Translations under genes and position numbers: made by a program
Notes under the pieces: generated by a model
Seen by the model: the letters and a program-made list of their open reading frames with translations, nothing else
The model's database searches: none
What the model was told of the DNA's origin: nothing
DNA from: Tropicimonas sp. IMCC34043
GTDB taxonomy: Bacteria; Pseudomonadota; Alphaproteobacteria; Rhodobacterales; Rhodobacteraceae
Length of the DNA stretch: 64,000 nucleotides
Direction: 5' to 3'
Assembly: GCF_003390845.1 (NCBI RefSeq)
Contig: NZ_QMEK01000007.1
Coordinates: 124,001-188,000, forward strand
Shown here: piece after piece, positions 1 through 6,990 of the stretch
How positions within the stretch are numbered: the stretch's first letter is position 1
How the letters are laid out: each line of letters opens with the position of its first letter

Positions 1-1989
1 GCCATCGCGCTGTTCGGGATGTTCATGGGCTATGTGATGCTGGGCGTGCCCGACCCGACGCTGGGCGATTCGCTGCCGCGGTTTCCCTTTCTGATCGTCG
101 GCGGCGCGCTGTCGGGCTGGGTTGCGGCGCGGATCGCGGCGGGGATCATGGCGCTGTTCTCGCGCTATGAGATGGCGCAGATCTCGGTCTCGGTCGCGCT
201 GCCCTATCTGGCCTATATCGGATCCGAACAACTCGTCGGCGCCTCGGGGGTGATTGCGGTGGTGGCCGCGGGGATGACGCTGAACCTGATCTGGCCCGGG
301 CGGCTGGCGCCGCAGGCCTGGGTGAACATGACCGAGGTCTGGGGGCTGCTGGCGCATTGGGCGGGGGCGCTGATCTTTATCCTTGCCGCGCTGCTGATCC
401 CGCGCCTGCTGGAGGCGGTGCGGGTCGAGGATTTCGCGCTGATCGCGGTCGTGATTGTCGCCGCCACCGCCGCGCGGGCGGTGATCCTGTTCGGGCTGAT
501 GCCATTGCTGTCGGCGCTGAAGCTGTCGCCCGTGGTGGAGCGGCCCTATCGCACCGCGATCCTCTGGGGCGGGCTTCGCGGGGCGGTGACGCTGGCGCTG
601 GCGCTGGCGGTCACCGAAAGCTTCCGGGTGCCGCTCGAGGTCAAGCGTCTGGTCGGTATCCTGGCCACCGGATACACGCTGTTCACGCTGATCGTGCAGG
701 GCACGACGCTGCGGCTGGTGATCGGGTGGCTCGGGCTCGACCGGCTGTCGCCGATCAATCAGGCGCTGTCGAACCAGGTCATCGCGGTCGCGTTGCAGAC
801 CGTGCGCGAGGATGTCGCGAAGATGGCCGAGAATTACGAGCTGACCCACGAGATCGTCCGCGCCGAGGCCAAGCGCTTTGGCGAGCGGCTCGACGGGGCG
901 GTGAAGGCGGCCGAGGAGGGCGGCGAGATCCTCGACCGCGACCGTATCACGCTGGGTCTGATCGTGCTGGCCGGGGCCGAGCGCGACAATATCCTGCGGC
1001 GGGTGCGCGAAAGGTCGATCTCGGCGCGGATCGCCGAACAGGTGGTGTCGGATGCCGACCACCTGATCGAGGCAACCCGGCTTGGCGGGCGCAGCGGCTA
1101 TTCCCGCGCCGCCCGCAAGAGCGTCGGCTATGGCCAGTCGTTCCGGCTGGCGCTGTTCCTGCACAACCGTCTCGGCCTGTCGCGGACGCTGGCGCGGATG
1201 ACCGCCGACCGCTTCGAGCTGCTGCTGTCGCAGCGCCTGACCCTGCGCGACCTCGACGGCTTCATCGACGGCCGGATCCGGCGCATTCACGGCCGCCGCG
1301 TTGCCGATCTGCTGCACGAACTGCTGGCCCGGCGGATCGAGATGGTGGACACCGCGGTCGACGGGCTGCGCCTGCAATACCCCGGCTATGCCGAGGTTCT
1401 GGAGCGCCGGTTCATCCTGCGCACCGCGCTCAGGCTCGAGGAACGCGAATATGCGGCCATGCGCGAGGACGGGCTGGTCGGGGCCGAGCTTCATACCGCG
1501 CTGATGCAGGACATTGCGGCGCGGCGCGCCAAGGCCGAAAGCCGCCCCAAGCTCGACCTCGGGGTGCAGCGCAGCAAGCTGGTGCAGCAGTTCCCGCTGT
1601 TCGCCGATTTCGACGCCGAGGCGCTGAAACGTCTGAGCAGGGTGCTTGTCACCCGCTATGTCGACGAAGGCACGGTGCTGTTTCGCAAGGACAGCCCGGC
1701 GAAAAGCGTCTATTTCATCGCCTCGGGCGCGGTCGAGCTGGAAAGCGCGGGCCAGACCCTGCGGCTGGGACGCGGCGAGATGTTCGGCCAGATGGCGATC
1801 CTGCTGCAAAAGCCGCGCCGCGCGGTGGTGCGGGCGATTGCGCCCTCGACCCTGCTGGTGCTGGACGAAACCCGATTTCGCCGCATGCTGAAACGCAGCC
1901 CGAGGTTGCAGAAAGCGGTGCGCGACAGCGCCGAAAAGCGCGGCATCGCGCCCGAAATGCTGCTGGAGGAAGACTCGAAGGCCGCCTGA
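1..1989 (+). CDS. CPA1-family Na+/H+ antiporter with C-terminal cyclic-nucleotide-binding domain (5' end outside window)
   Basis: The reading frame is open from base 1, and the first in-window ATG (19) falls inside a membrane segment, so the start and the N-terminal half of the transport domain lie upstream. The visible part has several hydrophobic helices, including a conserved run around LWGGLRGAVTLALALAV that is typical of NhaP/CPA1 antiporters. A long soluble, charged region follows. The last ~130 residues look like a cNMP-binding fold, with GRGEMFGQMAILL followed by PRRAVVRA matching the phosphate-binding cassette. Inner-membrane cation/proton exchange gated by a cyclic nucleotide is inferred from the domain order. 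The ion specificity cannot be read here. Confidence 0.85.
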   Translation, partial: AIALFGMFMGYVMLGVPDPTLGDSLPRFPFLIVGGALSGWVAARIAAGIMALFSRYEMAQISVSVALPYLAYIGSEQLVGASGVIAVVAAGMTLNLIWPGRLAPQAWVNMTEVWGLLAHWAGALIFILAALLIPRLLEAVRVEDFALIAVVIVAATAARAVILFGLMPLLSALKLSPVVERPYRTAILWGGLRGAVTLALALAVTESFRVPLEVKRLVGILATGYTLFTLIVQGTTLRLVIGWLGLDRLSPINQALSNQVIAVALQTVREDVAKMAENYELTHEIVRAEAKRFGERLDGAVKAAEEGGEILDRDRITLGLIVLAGAERDNILRRVRERSISARIAEQVVSDADHLIEATRLGGRSGYSRAARKSVGYGQSFRLALFLHNRLGLSRTLARMTADRFELLLSQRLTLRDLDGFIDGRIRRIHGRRVADLLHELLARRIEMVDTAVDGLRLQYPGYAEVLERRFILRTALRLEEREYAAMREDGLVGAELHTALMQDIAARRAKAESRPKLDLGVQRSKLVQQFPLFADFDAEALKRLSRVLVTRYVDEGTVLFRKDSPAKSVYFIASGAVELESAGQTLRLGRGEMFGQMAILLQKPRRAVVRAIAPSTLLVLDETRFRRMLKRSPRLQKAVRDSAEKRGIAPEMLLEEDSKAA

Positions 1990-2049
1990 CCGGGGCGTGC
2001 CGACGGGGGTCAGAGGCGGGCAGGGAGGGCAGATCGCCCGGACCCTGCC

Positions 2050-2080
2050 GCGGGTATTGCTTCAGACCGAGCGGGTATTG
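2050..2080. promoter_or_regulatory. Tandem direct repeat upstream of catB, candidate regulator-binding site
   Basis: GCGGGTATTG occurs exactly twice, at 2050-2059 and 2071-2080, with a 21-bp period (two helical turns), ending about 62 bases before the catB start. The second copy continues as GGGTATTGGAC. That is one base different from GGGTATCGGAC in the dioxygenase promoter at 5350-5360. A shared activator or repressor site is an inference. Confidence 0.5.
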
Positions 2081-2142
2081 GACAGCGCCCCCCGAAGCCG
2101 GGCATTTTCGGTGCGGACGCACAGGGGGTTCCGGGGCCGGAC

Positions 2143-3294
2143 ATGACGAAAATCGACAGCATCACGACCCGGATCATCGACCTGCCGACCATTCGCGGCC
2201 ATGTGCTGTCGATGACCACCATGGTGGTGCAATCCATCGTTCTGGTGCAGGTCCGGTTTTCGGACGGCTCGACGGGTCTGGGCGAGGGCACCTCGATCGG
2301 CGGCCTGAGCTATGGCGCGGAAAGCCCCGAAAGCATCAAGGCCGCCATCGACACCTATATCGCGCCGCTGCTGGAAGGCTGTAATGCCGACAATATCAAC
2401 CATGTCCGGACGCTGATCGAAAAGGCGGTGCGCGGCAATCCGATCGCCCGCTGCGCGGTCGAGATCGCGCTGTGGGACGGACTTGGCAAGCGGCTCGGCG
2501 TGCCGGTCGCGGCGCTGTTCGGCGGCACGGTTCACGAGGCGATGGATGTCGCCTGGACGCTGGCCTCGGGCAATTCCGACCATGACATCGCCGAGGCCGA
2601 AGACATGCTGGCGCGCCGCCGCCACCGCCAGTTCAAGCTGAAGATCGGCAAGCGCGCGGTGCGCGAGGACATTGCCCATGTCGCCCGGATCTGTGCCGCC
2701 GTGGGGGATCGCGCCATGATCACCGTCGATGTCAATCAGGCCTGGGATCTGCACGATGCCCGCTGGGGCCTGGCCGGGCTGCAGGAGATCGGTGTTGCCA
2801 TGGTCGAACAGCCCATCGACGCCCGGATGCGCGACCGGTTGAAGGCGCTGACCGACGGCTACGAGATCGCGGTGATGGCCGACGAGGCGCTGCAGGGGCC
2901 GGTCGATGCGCTGCAGCTTGCCTGCAACCGGGGTGCGGATGCCTTCGCGGTCAAGATCGCCCAGTCGGGCGGGCTGAAGCGTGGCGCCGACGTGATCGCG
3001 ATTGCCGAGGCCGCGGGCCTCGGGATCTATGGCGGCACCATGCTGGAGGCGGGCATCGGCACCGCGGCGGCGCTGCATCTGTTCTCGACCGTCGAAAAGA
3101 TGCGCTGGGGTACCGAACTGTTCGGCCCGCTGCTGTTCAAGGACGAGATCCTGGCGACCCCGCTGCGATATGCCGATTTTCAGGTCCACCTGCCCGAAGG
3201 CCCGGGCCTTGGCGTCGCGCTCGACGAGGACAAGGTCGCGCATTTCTGCCGCGACCGGGTCAAGCCGGTGCGGCTGTCCGTGACCAACGGCTGA
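2143..3294 (+). CDS. catB: Muconate cycloisomerase (CatB-like)
   Basis: This 383-residue member of the enolase superfamily probably converts cis,cis-muconate to muconolactone in the ortho-cleavage branch of catechol degradation. The superfamily residues are in place: the KxK motif at K165/K167, metal ligands D196, E222 and D247, and the catalytic Lys K271 in AVKIAQSGG. The N-terminal segment (TIRGHVLSMTTM) and full length agree with muconate cycloisomerases rather than dipeptide epimerases. It is convergent with the LysR gene and stands apart from the dioxygenase gene. No catC is visible in the window. A chloromuconate or other lactonising role cannot be excluded. Confidence 0.88.
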   Translation: MTKIDSITTRIIDLPTIRGHVLSMTTMVVQSIVLVQVRFSDGSTGLGEGTSIGGLSYGAESPESIKAAIDTYIAPLLEGCNADNINHVRTLIEKAVRGNPIARCAVEIALWDGLGKRLGVPVAALFGGTVHEAMDVAWTLASGNSDHDIAEAEDMLARRRHRQFKLKIGKRAVREDIAHVARICAAVGDRAMITVDVNQAWDLHDARWGLAGLQEIGVAMVEQPIDARMRDRLKALTDGYEIAVMADEALQGPVDALQLACNRGADAFAVKIAQSGGLKRGADVIAIAEAAGLGIYGGTMLEAGIGTAAALHLFSTVEKMRWGTELFGPLLFKDEILATPLRYADFQVHLPEGPGLGVALDEDKVAHFCRDRVKPVRLSVTNG

Positions 3295-3319
3295 ACAACC
3301 CTGCGGGTCGCGACCCGGC

Positions 3320-4240
3320 TCAGCCCTGCGTGCCGCGGTCGTCCAGAAGGCTGCGTGCGACCGTCTGGGCCATCTTGACGAAATTGCGCACATGCACGCC
3401 CTGTTCGTCGATCCGGTGGTTGATCGACAGCTCGGTGGTGCCAAGCGCCGGTTCGAAGGGCAGAAACCGGATGCCGTGGCGCTGTGCCGTCCCGACCGAT
3501 TCAGGCACCACGCAGACGCCCTCGCCAATCGCGACAAGGCTCAGCGCGGTTTGCAGATCCATGGTGAAGACCCGGTTCTGAACGCTCATCCCCTGCGCCT
3601 CGCAGAGCCCCAGCACCAGATCGGCATAGCTCGGCCGGGGATATTCGGGATAGAGGATGAAGGCCGCGTCCCGCAGGGCGGCCAGTGTCACGTGGCGGCG
3701 GTTGCCGGTGTCGAACGTGTCGGGCGCGGCCAGCACCAGCGGCTCGTCGCGCAGCTTCAGCCTGGCCAGGTCGGCATCCTGCAGGGCAGGGCGGGCAAAG
3801 GCCACGTCGATCTCGCGGCTGATCAGCATCCGGTGCAACTGGGCATTGTTCATCGGCAAGAGGCTGAGCGAGATCTGCGGATAATGGGCGCGGAACGATT
3901 TGATGATGTTGGGCAGGATGCCATAGGTCGATGACCCGACAAAGCCGATCCGCAGCCGGCCCTCGGCGCCCTGTCCGATGCGGCGTACCTCGAGCCTTGT
4001 ATCGGCGATCAGATCGAGGATGGTCTTGCCGCGGGTCTGCAACCGCTCGCCCGCCTGGGTCAGGGTGATCGCGCTGCGGCCGCGGTTGAACAGCGTCGCG
4101 CCGATCTCGGCCTCGAGCTGCATGATCTGGCGCGACAGCGGCGGCTGCGCGATCCCCAGCCGTTCGGCGGCGCGGCCGAAATGCAGTTCCTCGGCCACGG
4201 CCATGAAATACTTGAGCTGCTTGAGGTTCATCTCGGCCAT
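3320..4240 (-). CDS. LysR-family transcriptional regulator, probable regulator of the cat genes
   Basis: The protein has 306 residues. It has an N-terminal winged helix-turn-helix (residues ~6-65, LKYFMAVAEELHFGRAAERLGIAQPPLS...) and a C-terminal effector-binding domain of normal LysR size. The start could also be the Met four codons in, at 4231. It lies between catB and the intradiol dioxygenase gene, which makes a CatR/BenM-like role sensing a muconate-type inducer likely. A rho-independent terminator separates it from the dioxygenase gene, so it should have its own promoter. Target and effector are inferred from position only. Confidence 0.85.
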   Translation of the reverse strand: MAEMNLKQLKYFMAVAEELHFGRAAERLGIAQPPLSRQIMQLEAEIGATLFNRGRSAITLTQAGERLQTRGKTILDLIADTRLEVRRIGQGAEGRLRIGFVGSSTYGILPNIIKSFRAHYPQISLSLLPMNNAQLHRMLISREIDVAFARPALQDADLARLKLRDEPLVLAAPDTFDTGNRRHVTLAALRDAAFILYPEYPRPSYADLVLGLCEAQGMSVQNRVFTMDLQTALSLVAIGEGVCVVPESVGTAQRHGIRFLPFEPALGTTELSINHRIDEQGVHVRNFVKMAQTVARSLLDDRGTQG

Positions 4241-4266
4241 GCCTGCAGGCTAGGGGAAGAGCCGCC

Positions 4267-4301
4267 AAAGAAGAAGGGCCCCCGGGGTGCCCCGGAAGCC
4301 C
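4267..4301 (-). terminator. Rho-independent terminator after the intradiol dioxygenase gene
   Basis: Read on the minus strand, a GC-rich hairpin whose arms are near-complementary (GGGC..CCGGGG / CCCCGG..GCCC) is followed directly by TTCTTCTTT. A second small GCGCC-TTGC-GGCGC hairpin lies between it and the dioxygenase stop codon. Confidence 0.7.
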
Positions 4302-4325
4302 GTCGCGCCGCAAGGCGCGCTGTCG

Positions 4326-5201
4326 CTATTCGGCGGCCATCGACGCGGCGGCGGCCTTTTCCTTCAGCACGAAATCGAATTTCACATAAAGGTCGTCGTG
4401 CATCTCGTCCGGCGCCTTCTGGAATTCGGCGACAAGGCTGTCCTTGACCGCAAAGACCGAGTCGTTGTCGAGCCACGCGCTGCTTGAATCATAGACCTGG
4501 CTGATCAGCGGCCGGAAGCCATCCTTGCTGAGGATGAAGTGCATGTGGCCGGGGCGGTTCGGGTGATGGCCCATAAAGCGCAGCAATTCGCCCGCGGTCT
4601 CGTTGTCGGGGATCGGATAGGGCACCGGGCGCAGCGCGCGGAAGGCATAGCGCCCCTCGGCATCGGTCTCGAACCGGCCACGGAGGTTGTATTCGGGCTG
4701 GTCGGGGTCGTGGTTTTCGTAAAGCCCGTTCGGCGCATCCTCCCACACGTCGAGCGTGACGCCGGCAAGCGGATTGCCGGCGGTGTCGCGCACGACGCCC
4801 TCGAAATAGACGGTCTCCTCGTCATCGAAATGCTTTTGCACCGTCGAGGCGCCATGGGGCAGGACCGGCGGGTTGTCGCGATAGAACGGGCCGAGCACGG
4901 TGCTGACGCTTTCGGGGCCTTCGACCACGTTGGTCAGCATGTCGACCAGAACCTCGACGCCGAGGATGTCGCCGAGCAGGATGAACTCCTGACGCTTGTC
5001 CGAACAGGTCTGGCCGGCACGGGCGAGATAATCGCAGGCGGCCAGAAACTCGCCATGCTGCAGCTTCACGTCCTTGCAGAAACCGTGCAGGTGCCGGATC
5101 AGCGAGGTCATGATCTCGCGCTGACGATCGTCGATTGCGCCGCTTTCGCCAAGCGAGGCGATGACGACGTCGGTGACGTTCTCGAGGGTTACGTTGGGCA
5201 T
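4326..5201 (-). CDS. Intradiol ring-cleavage dioxygenase (catechol/hydroxyquinol 1,2-dioxygenase family)
   Basis: The 291-residue protein should open an aromatic diol ring between the hydroxyls, using non-haem Fe(III). The start at 5201 was chosen for its strong GGAGGAG Shine-Dalgarno, and longer frames upstream lack family similarity. The N-terminal helical linker domain is followed by the catalytic barrel. It carries the Tyr of NGLYENHD, the Tyr of VPYPIPD and the two His of RPGHMHF, matching the Tyr-Tyr-His-His iron site. YPIPxxxxAGELL and the DSVFAVKDSLV tail look closer to hydroxyquinol dioxygenases than to classical CatA. The neighbouring muconate cycloisomerase favours catechol. The substrate is therefore left open. 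Confidence 0.85.
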   Translation of the reverse strand: MPNVTLENVTDVVIASLGESGAIDDRQREIMTSLIRHLHGFCKDVKLQHGEFLAACDYLARAGQTCSDKRQEFILLGDILGVEVLVDMLTNVVEGPESVSTVLGPFYRDNPPVLPHGASTVQKHFDDEETVYFEGVVRDTAGNPLAGVTLDVWEDAPNGLYENHDPDQPEYNLRGRFETDAEGRYAFRALRPVPYPIPDNETAGELLRFMGHHPNRPGHMHFILSKDGFRPLISQVYDSSSAWLDNDSVFAVKDSLVAEFQKAPDEMHDDLYVKFDFVLKEKAAAASMAAE

Positions 5202-5303
5202 TGCTTCTCCTCCCAGAAGACTGCTGCGGGGCATCTCCCGTGCCGCCACAGCGCACTGGCGCCAATTTCGCGCAAGGCAGGCATCGAACCAATGCACTTT
5301 ATG

Positions 5304-5364
5304 GTATCTCTCGATACTCAAACCCGGCGCGCGGGCGGGCCCGGCAAAGGGTATCGGACGATAC
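5304..5364. promoter_or_regulatory. Two dyads GTATC-N4-GATAC in the dioxygenase/SCP2-like divergent promoter
   Basis: GTATC-N4-GATAC occurs at 5304-5317 and again at 5351-5364, with centres 47 bp apart. The second extends to GGTATCG-GA-CGATACC. They lie in the 235-base gap between the divergent dioxygenase (start 5201) and SCP2-like (start 5437) genes, so one regulator could control both directions. The identity of the regulator is inferred, with the neighbouring LysR protein as first candidate. Confidence 0.55.
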
Positions 5365-5436
5365 CGACAGCGACATTGAGCGCGGCCGCCCTGGCGGCGC
5401 ATCCTGCCGCCATCGCGGGTGCCAGCCGGAGGGGCA

Positions 5437-5820
5437 ATGTTCGAACGACTTCAAGGGATGCAGGCGCGCCTGAACGAGACGCCGCATCTGCAGCGTCTGG
5501 GGCGGCTTTTTTCGGAAACCGTGCTTCTGAGTGTCGACGGAGACGAATATTATCTGAGCTTTGACAAGGGACGGCTGGTTCAGGTGATGCCGGGGCCAAG
5601 CCGCAAGACGCCCTATCGCTTTGGCCTCATCACCGATGCCGCGGCGCTGGACGAATTCTGGCAGCCGCTGCCGCGCCCCGGATTTCACGACATCTTCGGG
5701 CTGGTAAAACTCGGCCGCGCGCAGATTTCGGGCGACATTCTGGTGCTGGTCAAGAACCTGCGGTTCTTCAAGGAGTTCATGGCCTTGCCGCGCCCCTCTG
5801 GAGTGGAGGCCAGAGCATGA
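5437..5820 (+). CDS. Small SCP2-like protein of unknown function
   Basis: The start is ATG 5437 behind GGAGGGG. The 127-residue soluble protein has a core (VLLSVDGDEYYLSFDKGRLVQVMPG) and length that recall SCP2 sterol-carrier-like domains, which form a hydrophobic pocket for lipids or aromatic ligands. I cannot assign a specific function. Its stop overlaps the next start in an ATGA junction, so it is translationally coupled to the hydrolase that follows. It is divergent from the intradiol dioxygenase across a promoter with two dyads. An accessory role in handling an aromatic or lipophilic substrate is an inference. Confidence 0.6.
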   Translation: MFERLQGMQARLNETPHLQRLGRLFSETVLLSVDGDEYYLSFDKGRLVQVMPGPSRKTPYRFGLITDAAALDEFWQPLPRPGFHDIFGLVKLGRAQISGDILVLVKNLRFFKEFMALPRPSGVEARA

Positions 5821-6674
5821 GCATCGAGCCCATTATCGGCCGCTATGTCGGTGTCGACATCGCGGGCACCCCGCAGAGGATCTATTTCGAAGAGGCCGGG
5901 CAGGGCCGGCCGGTGCTGTGCCTGCACACCGCGGGGGCCGACACCCGCCAGTGGCGGCACCTGATGAACGACGCCGCGATCACGGCCGAGAACCGGCTGA
6001 TCGCCTTCGACATGCCCTGGCACGGCAAATCGCTGCCGCCCGAGGGTTTCGAGACCGAGGAATACCTGCTGACGACCGAGACCTATGTCGCGACCGTGCT
6101 GGCGGTGGCCAAGGCCCTCGGGCTCGACCGGCCGGTGCTGGCGGGCTGTTCGATGGGCGGGCGGATCGCGCTGCAGCTTGCCGCGTTGCACCCCGCGGCC
6201 TTTTCGGGATTCATCGCCATCGAGGCGTCGGATTTCCAGCCCGCGTGGTACGACATCGACTGGTTTCACCGCCCCGACGCCCATGGCGGCGAGATGGGGG
6301 CGGCGCTGGTCTCGGCCAATATCTCGCCCTACGCGCCCGAGGCCGAGCGCTGGAACACGCTGTGGATGTTCATGTCAAGTGGCCCCGGCGTGTTCCGCGG
6401 CGATCTGAGCTTTTACACCGGGGATGACAGCCTGATCGGGCGGCTCGGCCAGATCGACACGGCGCGCACGCCCGTTCACATCATCGTCGGCGCCTATGAT
6501 CTGACCTGCACCCCCGAGGACGCACGGCGCACCGCCGGGGCGATCCCGGGCGCGACGCTGGCCGTCATGGACCAACTCGGCCATTTCCCGATGAGCGAAC
6601 ATCCCGCGGGTTTTCGCCCGTTCTTCGTCGAGGCGCTGGCAAAGATGCCCGAAAGCAGCGCTTCGGCGGCCTGA
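5817..6674 (+). CDS. Alpha/beta-hydrolase fold enzyme
   Basis: The 285-residue protein has a clear catalytic triad. The nucleophile is S112 in the elbow GCSMGG, the acid is D228 in VGAYDLTCTP and the base is H256 in QLGHFP. The oxyanion region is LHTAGADTRQW. There is no signal peptide, so it is cytoplasmic. It is coupled by ATGA overlap to the SCP2-like gene and belongs to the same divergent unit as the ring-cleavage dioxygenase. A hydrolase acting on a ring-cleavage product or an aromatic ester is plausible. It does not look like a standard 3-oxoadipate enol-lactonase, so I do not call it CatD/PcaD. Confidence 0.75.
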   Translation: MSIEPIIGRYVGVDIAGTPQRIYFEEAGQGRPVLCLHTAGADTRQWRHLMNDAAITAENRLIAFDMPWHGKSLPPEGFETEEYLLTTETYVATVLAVAKALGLDRPVLAGCSMGGRIALQLAALHPAAFSGFIAIEASDFQPAWYDIDWFHRPDAHGGEMGAALVSANISPYAPEAERWNTLWMFMSSGPGVFRGDLSFYTGDDSLIGRLGQIDTARTPVHIIVGAYDLTCTPEDARRTAGAIPGATLAVMDQLGHFPMSEHPAGFRPFFVEALAKMPESSASAA

Positions 6675-6990
6675 ACCGTCGTTTCCGCCCGCCGCCGCCC
6701 CACCGCGAGGCCGGCCCTGATCGCTGGCCCCGCCGCGCCCCGCTGCGCAGACCCGAGGGTGACATTCTCCGCACACTTTTGCCTGACCTAACGTCGCAGA
6801 CGTCCGTCAGGACATTGTGTGTGGACTGCGAGCGAAATTTCGCCGATGCTTTCCCACAGGGCTGGTTACGAGCGAGCAGTAGTACGTTCCAGCTTGACAA
6901 AAATGATTCGGCGTCCGTCCGAAGCCGGCTTCGATTCTTCGTGGCCGTCAACGGGTAAGGTATGCGCCGACGGGGCGAGCGAGAATTATT
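6675..6990. other. Intergenic region upstream of the ABC transporter
   Basis: No convincing gene is seen here. The composition becomes less GC-rich from about 6760. A TTGACA hexamer at 6894-6899 could be a -35 box, but no matching -10 element follows at the right distance. The promoter of the downstream gene probably lies here but cannot be placed. Confidence 0.4.

Noticed and set aside
5817-6674. Assignment of the alpha/beta hydrolase as 3-oxoadipate enol-lactonase (CatD/PcaD)
   Set aside because: The nucleophile elbow GCSMGG and the DMPWHGKS loop differ from the usual CatD/PcaD patterns, and no catC accompanies it. The triad alone does not justify the name.
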